This document shows positions 50,038 through 64,000 of a DNA stretch of 64,000 nucleotides, piece by piece. The stretch covers positions 5,208,001 to 5,272,000 of the forward strand of contig OZ199838.1 in NCBI GenBank assembly GCA_964304625.1, read 5' to 3'. The DNA comes from Kudoa neothunni (lineage: Eukaryota; Cnidaria). Position numbers and translations under genes: made by a program. The notes beneath the pieces were generated by a model. That model saw nothing but the letters and a program-made list of their open reading frames with translations. It ran no database searches and had not been told where the DNA came from. Within the stretch, counting starts at the first letter, position 1; each line of letters begins with the position of its first letter.

Positions 50038-50128
50038 TCTCATAACTGATCCAGAAAGTATATCCATTTAACACTTCCATAATTTAATTTAAAAGCGGTA
50101 TGTTAATTTAATTTAAAAGCTCCATGAG

Positions 50129-50140
50129 TGCGCTTGCGCG
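50129..50140. promoter_or_regulatory. NRF1-like palindrome upstream of TOMM22
   Basis: TGCGCTTGCGCG lies about 140 bp upstream of the TOMM22 start codon. It is nearly identical to the box between TAF1C and SNRPF. Confidence 0.5.
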
Positions 50141-50281
50141 TAAGCGTGGGTTTAATCTTGTTTCGTTGATACTTTATCGATACATTATTGTGAGGTTATT
50201 CATTCCAAAATAATATTTTAAAGTTTTTAAAAAGTTATATCTATTAATATTTGTATAGGGATTCTAGAATTTATAGCTAAA

Positions 50282-51106
50282 ATGCCAGATTTATCTTCAA
50301 ATAACAATGAACAAAATAAATTTCAAATCCCAATGGTATTGAAATTTTGATTTTTGTAATTGATTGTAAGATACATGAAAGAACCCAAACGGTGATATAT
50401 CGGTGGTTGAGTTGGAATCTAGCTCGGATAAAGCTGACAAAGTATATATATATATAAACTGAATACGCGTATTGGACAAATTTTATATAGAGTACTTATG
50501 TTAAAGATGAAAGCATCCCCTCCACTTCATCATCGAATGTGGAGATTGTTGAAAGCAACGATAACAACAATTCCCCAACGAGAGATGAAGCATCGCCTGC
50601 GGTTGTAGAATTTATCGATGACGAAGATAGCACCCAATATGAGGATGTTGTTGAAGTTTTAGCATCCTCTGTCCCATCTGCCTCAAACATTGTAAACACT
50701 GTTGTGAATAATGTTGTCATAAATCACGATGATGATGACGACGACGATGACTTTGTCGTGGAAACAATTGCGGAAAGATTGTGGGGTTTAACTGAGATGG
50801 TACCGGAAAAGGTTGTAGATGGTACAATCAACGCTATCAACAATGCCAAATCGTTAACTGGCTATCTTTTCAATAAAAGTAAAAGTGGATTATGGATTGT
50901 GGTGTCAACACTTGTGGTTGTTGCTTTCCCTGTGGTGGTTGGGCTGGAAACCATAAGAATGGATGAAACTCAACTTGCGCAACAACGTCAAGTATTCGTA
51001 TTATTGTTTAATAAGCTGGACATTACTAATTATATAGATGTTGGTCAATTCTGGAGCGTTAAACAGCCAGCCTGGATCTCTTGAGCCTTCACCTATTCCT
51101 TCTTAG
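50282..51106 (+). CDS. TOMM22: Mitochondrial import receptor subunit TOM22
   Basis: TOM22 is the central receptor and organiser of the outer-membrane TOM translocase. Four exons, 50282-50335, 50382-50441, 50491-50991 and 51038-51106, join in frame to 227 aa (human 142). The diagnostic core is AERLWGLTEMVPEKV, then SKSGLWIVVSTLVVVAFPVV (membrane anchor), then ETIRMDETQLAQQRQ. The last exon ends MLVNSGALNSQPGS, which matches the intermembrane-space tail (ILLGPNTGLSGG). The final intron carries a TACTAAT branch point. The cytosolic N-terminus is unusually long (about 125 residues before the core) and acidic, with a run of eight Asp. This fits its role in binding presequences but exceeds the animal norm. 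Confidence 0.93.
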
Positions 51107-51397
51107 AGTTGTTTGAAAATGGAACAATACCGTTTCTAATTCAATCCTAAGAATGTTTATTATTTAGGGAGTTGTTTGTGAATTTCTGAATATTTTTTTG
51201 CATTTTAAGATTTTTTTCTTTCATCGATTGATTTTGGCTCAGAGTATGATTATATGTAGGATTTTATTATTGTACTATTTCTAATGTATGTGTCAAAGCT
51301 CTGATTATTATTTAATGGGAGGTTTGTTTTTGATATTAATCGATAATGAGAGAGGAGCAGAGAAGTGTTTGGCTTTGGGCCTCAAGTTAGTTTAGGG
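51107..51397. other. TOMM22 3' region
   Basis: Probable 3' UTR and spacer. Nothing else recognised. Confidence 0.4.
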
Positions 51398-52595
51398 CAG
51401 GGGTCGACAACCTGCGGCTCTTTAGATCTTAAGTGCGGCTCCCCACCGTATGTAAGTAATATAAACTACAATATCTGAGGCTATAATATAAAAGGATTAT
51501 ATAATTTCTAGTCGCTGAATTCACTATTACGTTCAAATTTTGGAATATCACTAGATATAACCCATTTTTTAATTACAATATATGGGCAACTAATAAATTT
51601 ATGGTATTCCAACATCTCAACCTTGAAATAATTATCTTTAGTTTCAACTTTCAATTTAAATATAGAAATACAAAAAGAAAAGCCTCAACAAAAACAAATA
51701 ACTTTAAATATTCAAAATTCCTCATAGAACATTGTCCTCTACAACTGAAATTATTAACGACACAATAACTATAAATGTTCTCATTTTTTATACACTTTTA
51801 ATTAAAAATTTCTCATTTATGAAAATGTTAATATTAGATTGAAACTCTTTAAAAATAAACTTTTCGAGCGTTATACAAAATACATCTTATTTATCTATAT
51901 GCACAACTTTTTTTAAGCCTTTAAATTAGACTAAAGGAATTGTTGACAGTTTTTCCAGTTTAAAAATTTTTCTTATTAAATTTTTACACCTAAAGAAATA
52001 GTTATGCATACATTTTCATTAAATGCTATCCATTAAAAAGAAACCTCTCGTAATACTAAACGTTCCTTAGTTTTACTACGGAGAAAACCACAGATAAAAT
52101 ACGCAGAAATAATTAAATTGTTGAAAATACATTAAAAAGGAAGTTATTCTTCCAATTTTAAAAGATTAAATTATATGATTTGAAATATTTATTTTATTGA
52201 CCATAACATTCATCAAGATAAATTTTTATCGAATACTTGTAAAAAGGTTAATGGTAGACTTTATAATCTTTCAAAATGGAAATTATTTACCACGAAATTA
52301 CAGTATTACTTGAAATAATCAAAAAAATTCATCTTTATATTTTTTTATTTTCATTATTTCCTTCCGCATTAAAAACGCTAACAATTAAAATAATAGTTTA
52401 ATTAGATATAGAAGAATGCATAGATAGACCAATTCGATAATGTTAGTCATATTTTTCTGGAATGTATGTTTTCATGTTTTCATTGATGAATATTTAGATT
52501 TTCGAACCTATTTTTATGTACGGCTCTGGAAGTAGAAAAAAATTATTCCATCATCAATAATTGGCTCCTCCGGTCATATCGGTTGCCGACCCCTG
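51398..52595. mobile_element. Non-autonomous hAT element, second family
   Basis: The terminal repeats are CAGGGGTCGACAACCTGCGG on the left and CAGGGGTCGGCAACCGATAT inward on the right. This is the CAGGGGTCGGCAACC type of hAT/Charlie elements. The element is about 1.2 kb, AT-rich and non-coding. Flanking octamers GTTTAGGG and ATTTGGGC are only partly alike, so the target duplication is decayed. Confidence 0.8.
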
Positions 52596-54368
52596 ATTTG
52601 GGCGGTTACGTCTTCGGTTCCCTGTCCCGATAAAACACTACAACATACGTCCGTATTCGATAATGAAGACTATTTTAGAGTGTATATTCATTGTTTTATG
52701 TGATGCGCTTGTAGTTATAGTTCAACTCATTGAAAAGAGTTGGATTGGACGTTAAAATCATCGAGGACGTATTAGATAATAAAAATTTTAATTGTTGATC
52801 CAACAAAGCCCACATTTCTGAAGCTATTCTTTTAAATATTGGCTTTGTAGTCTCTATTTCCACATTAACATCGAATGATAAGGTGAAACGTACAATGTGG
52901 TTGTTGCGGTTCTACAGAGTTCATGGACGTGACATGATCAGGCAGTATCTCATAGTTTAATATAAAGGATCAGAATTTTATTATGTAAACAAGTAATTTT
53001 CGGTATAATGTTATAATATAAACATTAATTCAACGAAGGGTATTATAACATAATAATTCATGGAATTCCTCCATTACGCAAGATAGCCCGAAGTTGCGCT
53101 TAATAATATAAATTTAATACAATTGATATATTTCTTTCTATCTTATTTATATCGGCTTAATAATTAGAGCCAGATTATTTTAGTGTATTTGCATAGCACA
53201 GGAAACCATTAAAGCAGTAGATAAACCGGATGAACCCAAAGATTGTACTGCTTTAATTCGATTGCAGCTGCTCATTGGGTATAATCCTGGAGAGTCGGAA
53301 CATAAAAATAATATTTATATGAAAGCTTTTCTGCTATGATCAGACTGTAAATTTTACAAATCATGCCTGTGCCCAAGCCAATCAAATTTAAGCTTAAATT
53401 GCGAGGAATAGTATGTTTTGGGCAGATTCATTCGTTGTTATGTATGAATTAAATAACTTGAAAAAATATGCCATATTCTGGATTTGGCTAGTGATTGCAA
53501 CCTTTTAACCTTTTTTTATAAGTGGGAATATTTTATTTTTATGTAAAACGCATACAAGGAAATGGTACATACACTAAGGGATTTCCGTGTTTACTATGAA
53601 GTATTGTTTAAAGCCAATAAAGATAATTAAATACTCTAGCACGTTGTAAACAGTGAAAACGGTTGCTATATTATTCATTTTTCAAATTTAAATAACTCAT
53701 TTTAAAATATCAATTAATTTGTTAAGGATAACCAAGCAAGGACTTGATGGAGTACCATGTTTACATTATGAAGATTTGTTTAGTTTGTGACAAAATAAAG
53801 TTAATTTAATCAATGGATGTTAAAATCGCCGTGAAAACTTTAAACTTGAATAGTATACAAAGGTACTGTAGCTATATTGCTGTAATCTTACTACAAATAA
53901 TACGAATGAAATTGCTATATATGGTAAGCACAATAATAAGATTACTCCATTAAAGCAAAGGATCTAGCTGTAATTTTTGAATTAATTATAAGTACCGAAT
54001 AGCAGATTTGATTATTAGTGTGTGTAGGTTAGATAGATATAAAATAAGAAAATTTATAATGGTATAATACAGAGAAGCGTTAAAAAATAAATTATAGAGG
54101 TAGATCACACAAGGTGTATCAAGAGGTTATTACTTTTATATAATGGAAAGAAATTTCAACGAAAACATACTAGCGAATAAGAATTACAGAGAATAGTTAA
54201 TTGAATTAATGACTTTTAAGTTTTCCAACAATTTAATAACACCCAGGGGTACCATTCATCTAATATTTCAATCAAATACTTCTAAGGAGATAATACACCA
54301 GTTGTATTGATTAAAATCGCATTAGAGTGAAAACAGTAGAAAATATCTGGACAGTGTGATAGGTTGCA
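52596..54368. other. Intergenic, possible exon-like fragments
   Basis: Mostly AT-rich. Two stretches look slightly coding but match nothing I know: MKTILECIFIVLCDALVVIV near 52664 and ETIKAVDKPDEPKDCTALIR near 53205, followed by LQLLIGYNPGES. They could be exons of an unrecognised small gene or chance. Confidence 0.25.
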
Positions 54369-57200
<2,832 letters not shown>

Positions 57201-58017
57201 ATTGCCTAATTATATCTCCATATCACATCATTAAAACTTGAATGCTAACCTAGCTATAATTAATAATTATTCTTGTTAAACTATTTCGTTGCTTCCCACT
57301 TTCACTGTTCTAACGAGTATATTCTTTTCGACAATCATTGAGTGATGTATTTTTGCTATTTCACAGAAGCTCTTATCGTAGCAAACTCGTTGTTTCCATA
57401 GCGTATGAATAAGTATGCAATAATAATGAACTATCCCTAATTGCATATATTTTGTTGCATATTACTCTGATTAATCTAAGAATAAAAATTACCGAGAGTT
57501 AATTTGTAATAAACTTTCTTAAAATCTTACATAATTTCCACTCCAGTTTTTATATATGTTAGTCTAATAGCTAATGTATCTAAATTAGTAGATCAGATAT
57601 TTAAGCAATATTTCTTTTAAATTAAAAATCCGCATTTGTTTGATTTTTTTATTCTCTGAATTCAATTTCTCTCATTTTTATATTGTTTGAATTTAACAAT
57701 CTACAGTATAGCCTCAATATCGCGTCGTTGATGTTTATTATATAATTTTTGATCGAATTCTAAAAGAATAGGATGGAAATAGTTTGATACTTTAAAAATA
57801 AATATGAAAAACGGAAAAATTAACATCTTACCATGACATCTATTTTATTTGAGTGATTTTTCCGCTATAGTAAATATAATATAGGAGCTTCATGCATTGC
57901 TAAAACGATAAACTTCATAAATTACGCGTATAAACGACAACTATGACGAGATTTAAAAGAACATTAAATAAATGAAAATAGAAAAGTTAAAGAATGAATC
58001 AAAATTATTTTCTAGTG
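57201..58017. other. Intergenic, AT-rich
   Basis: Nothing recognised between ALDH4A1 and the hAT-MITE copy. Confidence 0.4.
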
Positions 58018-58648
58018 TAGGGGTTTACAATCGGTTTTTCAACTTTACTCCTCAGCCTGATGAAAAATCGAAATTTATCCCCTTAAGGTGGGAGCCAAGT
58101 TCATACTTACATTAAGGTTTTATATCTGTTTAGTTATTGTAGAGGCTATTAACGGGGTAAATTATAATCCTAAAAGGCATGCACGCTTGTGTAATGACAA
58201 TTTTTAATTTAATCAACTCTAACCCACAAGCTGTCTGCAGATTTAGTATTTTTAGATTTTTCTACATTAAATTAATTCTTGGCCTTTCTTTCCTCTTATA
58301 GGTCAGAAATAATTAAAAATAGTCAAAACTAATGTCATCTAAATAATGGTTAGCGTGCAAATGGTAAATTTAAGTATTGTTATTATGCTACATCACTAAA
58401 AATTAAACGAGCATACAAGAAAGAAACTGTTTATAGTTTTATAAATGTTTGTTAAATACATATCCTAAGAAACTTTTTAAGCATTTCTGCCGACTTATTA
58501 TTGAGATTAATAGCCCTGATTAATATAATTCCTTAGAAATCCTTAGGTACGTCACCAATTGATTATGCAATAATTTCCCCTATCCAAATTTGATGTTACT
58601 TAATTTCCCACAGTTATTTAAAATTTATCCCCGGTCGAGAACTCTTGC
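58018..58648 (+). mobile_element. hAT-type MITE, copy 2
   Basis: Same family as 4085-4666 (inverse) and 61614-62188. The left end TAGGGGTTTACAATCGG and the right end, read inward, CAAGAGTTCTCGACCGG are diverged termini. The interior shares the AGGTTTTATATC…CCTAAAAGGCATGC…AATGACAATTTTTAA blocks. The target duplication is no longer evident, so it is older than copy 1. Confidence 0.75.
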
Positions 58649-58842
58649 ATAAAGTATACGTAGAATTAAATTTTGTTGTGTACAAATTTTAATTCATAAA
58701 AATTAAATACATTTGAATTACATTGAGCTAATAAGCCATGAAATATCTAAGTGATAATTCAAACATTATGTTTCAGTTTAATTCATTTTTTTATGTTTAA
58801 TTGAGATAAACAGACAATTTGATGTTATTAATGGTTCGGGAA

Positions 58843-60354
58843 TCATCCACCACTAGCAGCAGGAACAACAGGAGAAGCCGGAGTTGGAGCAGTCCCATCA
58901 CCAGTACCAGCGCCAGCATTATTAGTACCACTACCAGTACTACTTGCACCACCAGAACTACCACCACTAGCATCAGGAGCAGAAGCGGAAGCTGTAGTTG
59001 ATGGTGTCTTACAAATTGCTTCACAAGCTTCTGTGGATTTAAAGTTATTCAAGTTCATTTGTTTTCCATTGAAATTAAAGGATTGGCAACTTTTAGTGCC
59101 ATCGTTGCCTTCTCCGTAATAATACCGACTTAATTCATATTTATCATCCCCAGCTGTCACACCAACTTTTTCTTGTTCACAAACTTCAACAGCCCTAAGA
59201 TCACCAAGATGGGCAGCTAATTTATAGTTAAGTAAGAAAACGAGATTAAATAATATTAATATTGTGAATTACTCGCAGGGCAAAAACTTGCACAGAGCTC
59301 TGCTGAACTAAAAATATTATTTGAACCATCATCAATTTTGATAGGGGCTTTCGGAGTCTCAGAAACAAATGGGAGGCAAGCTTTTTTTTCCTTATGAAAA
59401 TAAAAGTATTCTTTTACACTTTCTCCTTCCGATGTAATTTTATTTGCAGGCTGAACTTGATATGGACTGTTTGCATTACACGCAACGACTAGCTCAGCTA
59501 TTTTTGGTTAGAAAATATTTATCACACAATTGAATACTTATGCAAGTTTCTACACAATTAGGTAACTCATCAAAATATCCCCTTTTTGCATTTTCACCAA
59601 CAGCTGCATAAACACATCTATTTTTATCTTTATGCAGAACAACTCCCATTTTCGGACTCGCTGTGTCCACTTCAGCTGCGAAACCACAGTCAAATTTATT
59701 AGGAGTCGGTGTAAGTGTGTTTACATCAGTATTGGTAGCAATAACGCCGTTTTTGTTATCTAACAAAAATTTTATAAAAAATCGATTTTAAACTCAATAA
59801 GATTGTACTTACTGTGGCAAGCATTTTTGCATTCAATTTCGGATTCGAAATTATTTGCATTGCCCCCACAACCTGTATATTTGAACTTGTGGCAGGAATT
59901 AGCGGGTTTTTCCTCAGCAGCATCCTTTGAGTAATACCATCTTTCTTGCTTTCTCTCCTCTGGTACTGTGCAGACACCTTCTGATTTAGATTCCTCACAT
60001 GCCTTTGATTTCTCCTCAGATGTAAAAGTGACTATCCTCAACGTTATTAAAATTCGGGGTTATCGTAGTTTACGGTGGTATTGACAAACTGCTTTTGACA
60101 CAAAGTTATTAAAGTTTCCAAGAGAACCTTTATATTTGAATGGTTTGCATGTAGCAGTATTTTGATCCACATACCATCTGTCAACTACAGCTTTTTCTTG
60201 TTCGGCTGCGCTCATCCAAGAGGGGGGTTCACCAACATCCAAGGCGTAGTCGGTTAAAGCCTTTTCTAACCTAATATTATGACGAAAAATACCAATTAAA
60301 TTTACCGGCTGATATGATTTCTAAAAATACTAATATAAATGATACACACCGCAT
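58843..60354 (-). CDS. Secreted five-domain Kunitz (BPTI-like) protein
   Basis: A start codon at 60354 opens the signal peptide MRCVSFILVFLEIISA, spliced over 40 bp to the mature protein. Five Kunitz-like domains follow, one per exon with matching intron phase: about 60268-60084, 60030-59815, 59760-59535, 59490-59275 and 59220 onward. Domain 2 is canonical, with all six Cys (KYTGCGGNANNFES block; residue after Cys14 is Thr). Domain 1 keeps only the third and fifth Cys (KYKGSLGNFNNF). Domains 3, 4 and 5 keep Cys 1, 3, 5 and 6 but lack both Cys 2 and Cys 4, the pair that braces the inhibitory loop. The C-terminal tail is low-complexity Ser/Gly/Ala/Pro (DASGGSSGGASSTGSG). Protease inhibition is plausible only for domain 2. 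The other domains may be binding scaffolds. Confidence 0.85.
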
Positions 60355-61613
60355 ATTTTCTTGAAATAATTAAACTATTTATTTCCGTAATTTGGCGAGA
60401 TATGAATAACGTTTCATATTATCCGAAGGAATCTTGTGTCAATCAATTCACTATTTGTGACAGAATAGCGAAAGTCATATAATCACAACATAAAAATTCG
60501 TTTATCATTATTCTTATTATATTAAAAAGTTATTCCAATATGTATGGAATTAAATCAATCCCCAAACTAGCTAATATAAAAATAATGATTTTTACCAGGT
60601 AATACATAAACGTTAATACAATTTGAATAGATGGAAAAAAATCGTTATTTCACTCCAAAAATTTAAAAACAGCAAAACAAATTAAGATTTTTATTGTTCT
60701 CAGCTAAACATATCTAATGAAAAAATAAGCACATAACTTAATTATCACTTATAATTTATAAATGATAAATGAACAAAGTGATTAACCAAAAATACATCAT
60801 TCCACGACTGAATCGTTAAATCTTTATGATGTACCCTTGCTAAACTATCCATCGATATTTGACTACATGGTTGAATAATAATTTTCATATAAACTTCCAA
60901 CTAACAAGACTAACTAATATTTATAGTTAAGAGTGATAATATTTTTAAAAAAGTGTTATGAACATTATTAAATAACGCCTCTAACAATTGTTTTCTCAAT
61001 AATATATAACAATTTCAATTTCAAGACTTAATTTTAAAGAAAATCACCAAATAATATTTATTTTAGTCAAAATAAACTATTCTTAAACAATTTTGATAAA
61101 GAAGGATTAGATAAATCACGTCAATAATAGATTTGATAAAATTATAAATTCCAAGAACGTACACAGGTTAGTAAACAACTTTCTCAAAAAATATAAATTT
61201 CGTATTTGAAATGTAAAATCATCAATAGTTGAATGATTACATTAGAAACAATGTTAAAAAATATTCTATTAAATAAATAATTTCCATATTTTCTACTAAT
61301 GAATTAATACAGTTTTAACCTTTTTAATTATTTTCCAATTTAATATCAATTATGCTATCAAAAGCGTATAAAACACGCTGTAGTATCAAAAAGTAATCTC
61401 AAAAAAAGAAAAAACAGGCTTTGTAACTAAAATAATATTTATATTTAGTTTCGAGTTGTTTGACGTTGACAAATTTTTAAGGAGAAATTTCTGATGATAT
61501 ATTTTTGACTATGTTGATTACGTTGGGTTCTTCTTGAATTAAAGTAAAATAAAATTCCTGTTAATATGTAAAATTTTAACAATGCGCAAATTGTGAATAT
61601 GGAACTTCTAAAG
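60355..61613. other. Intergenic, AT-rich
   Basis: Nothing recognised upstream of the Kunitz gene. Confidence 0.4.
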
Positions 61614-62188
61614 CAGGGGTTCTCAACAATTTTTTCAAATTTACCACCTAATTTGGAAGCCAAATTCATATCTACTTTAAGATTTTATACTGGGTTAGCT
61701 AAGGCGGAGGGTATTTTCACGAGAAATTCTACTCCTAAAAGGTATGTATGCCTACGTAATGACAATTTTTAATCCCAGAAACTTTAACTAAAAAGCTGTC
61801 TAAGGATTTAATTTTGTATATTCCGCTAAATTCAATTATTTCTGGCCAGTTCCTTTGCTCTTAGTGACTAGAAATAATTAAAAATAGTCACTTTAAATAT
61901 TATTATTAAGTTACATCTTTAAAAGATAAACAAGACCTAAAAGAAAGAGGCTGATAGTAGCATTATAAATAGTAGTTAAATATTTATTCCGAAAAACTTT
62001 CTAAGCATTTTTGGCAATTTCTTATCGAGTTTAATAATCTTATATAATATAACTCTAGAAATCTTTAGCTACGTCACAAACCTTGAAATGTAAAAATTGT
62101 CCCCATTGAATTTTGGTGTTACTTAATTTACTCCGTCATTCAAAATTTACTAACAAGGAGAAAATTTAACCCCGGTTGAGAACCCCTG
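61614..62188 (+). mobile_element. hAT-type MITE, copy 3
   Basis: The left end CAGGGGTTCTCAAC and the right end, read inward, CAGGGGTTCTCAACCGGGG are well preserved. The interior matches copies 1 and 2 (TTTATACTGGGTTAGCTAAGG; ACTCCTAAAAGGTATG). It is about 575 bp and non-coding. Flanking octamers TTCTAAAG and GATTAGAT do not match. Confidence 0.82.
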
Positions 62189-63590
62189 GATTAGATAAAT
62201 ATCATCCTATGAATCATTCAGCTTTAAAGATCAATCGTTTTTTCTATATATTACATGCATCTCACCTAGTTTCTTGATTAAACGATAATTCTGTTATAAT
62301 TTTCCATCTATACCACTAAAAAATACCACACTATAAATTATTAATTAATTTTTTTACCAATTATATACAATTACTAAAAGATTAGGCGATAATACATAAC
62401 TTTTAACTTTTAAAATGACGATACTTCATACTCCTCTCATGAACCGTATAAATATAAAATCTTTGAACAAGAAACATACTTTAAAATTATATTAACATAA
62501 TATTATTTTTGAAAAACGTCTTAAAAAATAAAACTGGTTGCAATTTTAAGCGTATTGATAATGACTGGCAAACCTCAAGTGGGTTAATGCAAACTTTTTA
62601 AATTTAATTTTACTATACTTAGTTTGTCTCACTTATTATGGAAATAAAGCCTATTTCTCATAATATAACATTATATTGAATTAAAACAGTAACAAGAATC
62701 TTTCACTGTCGCATGTGATAATTTTCATTCTTGCCATGAATACCAAATGGTCGGAAATAGGAATAGAACTCACAATTCGCAATCTTTAATGCGACAAAAT
62801 CATAGCGCCCTACTGCTAACCTGCTCGAGTTACGACTGTAAATATAACGCAGGGTTTCTCAATAAAGGGGTGTGAGAATACACTATGGCTCAATATATAA
62901 AAAAATTTTCAACCTTATTCTGATGCCATTTCATTTTAATAAACTTCGATACAAACGTAGGTTTCATGTCGGTTATCTCAATATCTACCTGCAACATTGG
63001 GATGTAATTATTATTTACATAAATTTGTCAATGTGTTTTCAAAAATCACTTTTTTACTTTTTAATTTTAACTAAATTCCGAAATAAGCGCTATAACAACA
63101 TTAAGTCAAATATGGGACACTTAAAAATATGTTTAATGATCCATATTTTGTCAATAACTAAATGTACAAATTAATTTGATGAAAAAATTGATAGCGAAAA
63201 AATCTATCCTAATTTTTTAACTTACGATTAAATATCTCTTAGAAAAAAATTCGTAAAATTTGCTCAAATTTTAAGTTACTTCCATTTATATTTAACTGTC
63301 ATGATCAAAATAAATGTGGTATTCATTTCATTTAGACAGTGAACGCGAGCCTAACTTTAAGTTGATAAGCGTCAATATAACCTCTTTAAATAAATGTTAC
63401 ATTATCGAGAAGTAACAACTAAAGTGGTTGAGAAAATCATGAAGTATGTGTTACACTGCGTTTACCGTATTTTGTAAAATTACGCGCATAATTATTAGCG
63501 TGTTTATAACTTCTTTAGAGAAAATGATTAAGAATCAGTTATGTTATAATAAGAATAAGTAAAAATAACGGTTGGAGTTTAAAAGTCATC
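62189..63590. other. Intergenic, AT-rich
   Basis: Apart from the tRNA-like sequence and a hAT-like terminus at 62850 (CAGGGTTTCTCAATAAAGGG) with no visible partner, nothing is recognised. Confidence 0.35.
62745..62836 (-). repeat. Degenerate tRNA-like sequence
   Basis: On the minus strand GGTTAGCAGTAGGGCG resembles a D-arm/A-box and GAGTTCTATTCC a weak B-box, at tRNA-like spacing. The acceptor stem is not convincing. It could be a SINE head or tRNA relic. Confidence 0.2.
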
Positions 63591-63815
63591 TTAGAAGCGT
63601 AAACCAAACGTAATTTGTACGCACTGGGTATTGCTACGAATCCGTATAATCCGCATGCGGGGATTGTCTACTGCTATGGGAGGTAATAACTCCAAATCTA
63701 CAAGTTCACATAAAATTCTAACTTCACATTTGTAAATAATGATTCTTGGTCTAACATAATTAGCTGTTTTGGGAAAATTTGAGTTATTGAAATTTCTATT
63801 ATCATGACCGACCAT
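63591..63815 (-). CDS. Possible small gene or exon, unrecognised
   Basis: An open stretch of up to 74 codons with balanced composition: MVGHDNRNFNNSNFPKTANY, then CEVRILCELVDLELLPPIAV, and a basic end PRMRIIRIRSN followed by VQITFGLRF. Alternating charged and hydrophobic residues look more coding than the surrounding DNA. I do not recognise a family. It could be the last exon of a gene continuing beyond the window. Confidence 0.35.
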   Translation of the reverse strand: MVGHDNRNFNNSNFPKTANYVRPRIIIYKCEVRILCELVDLELLPPIAVDNPRMRIIRIRSNTQCVQITFGLRF

Positions 63816-64000
63816 AAATTTGGTGTTTTATTTTTTTATAAGTAATGTTAAATTAATATCTTAATTTATTATTAATAAAGGTTTATTAAATTAAAAAACA
63901 AAATACCAGACATTGCGTTTTATGTATAAAAACGTCCATCCTATTACCTCTGATTGCGCCTAATATGTTTAATCTAACTCAGCTAATGTAATCTGTTAAA

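Noticed and set aside
58797-59024. Leu/Val-rich frame and Ser/Thr/Arg-rich opposite-strand frame at the end of the Kunitz gene
   Set aside because: Both are shifted readings of the low-complexity Ser/Gly/Ala tail encoded in the Kunitz frame.
62850-63180. hAT-like terminus followed by an open stretch of 100 codons
   Set aside because: No right-hand terminus was seen, and the encoded text is low in information and AT-driven.

Overview
The window looks like nuclear DNA of an animal with a very AT-rich genome and short introns. Every multi-exon gene I could reconstruct has spliceosomal introns of roughly 31-60 bp, often with a CTAAT-type branch point just before the acceptor. The gene set is metazoan in flavour: SNRK, ERCC8/CSA, TAF1C, POLRMT, TOMM22, CCT6, SNRPF, POLR2K, ALDH4A1, a multi-Kunitz secreted protein, and a large Cys-rich type I surface protein. 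A reduced endoparasitic animal such as a myxozoan would fit, but that is inference from base composition, intron size and secreted-protein content. I cannot prove the taxon from the sequence.

Layout. 0.3-3.6 kb (-): mitochondrial RNA polymerase, with changes at two catalytic positions. 4-6 kb: a hAT-type MITE and a decayed Merlin/ISXO2-like transposase. 7.1-9.6 kb (+): CCT6 in about 15 exons. 10-11.3 kb: a decayed Tc1/IS630-type transposase and a 200-base assembly gap. 11.5-12.8 kb (-): an unrecognised phospho-site-rich protein with a possible RPA-binding helix. 13.2-18.3 kb: a fold-back element with long inverted arms that hosts a complete-ended pogo/Tigger element. 20.6-22.3 kb (-): ERCC8. 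24.9-25.8 kb (-): an unrecognised membrane protein. 25.9-26.2 kb (+): POLR2K. 26.3-28.8 kb (-): TAF1C, sharing a roughly 50 bp bidirectional promoter with SNRPF (28.9-29.3 kb, +). 29.3-36.4 kb: gene-poor, with one copy of a 1.1 kb repeat. 36.5-38.7 kb (+): SNRK. 38.9-41.1 kb: a decayed piggyBac-like element. 43.7-46.6 kb (-): a type I membrane protein with tandem Cys-containing beta-sandwich-like modules. 47.8-48.9 kb: the second copy of the 1.1 kb repeat. 49.5-51.1 kb (+): an acidic protein and TOMM22. 51.4-52.6 kb: a second hAT family. 54.4-57.2 kb (+): ALDH4A1 with a mitochondrial presequence. 58.0-62.2 kb: two more hAT-MITE copies flanking a secreted five-domain Kunitz protein.

Functional links. 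Several genes serve mitochondria: POLRMT (transcription), TOMM22 (protein import) and ALDH4A1 (proline/glutamate catabolism). Others are core expression genes: TAF1C (Pol I), POLR2K (all three nuclear polymerases) and SNRPF (spliceosome). Several of these carry the same NRF1-like CGCGC-YGCGC palindrome close upstream, in a genome otherwise poor in CpG-rich sequence. The most interesting observations are the altered POLRMT active site, that shared promoter motif, the pairwise loss of Kunitz cysteines, the modular surface protein, and the nested fold-back/pogo structure. I saw no convincing retroviral, LTR or Polinton-like element.
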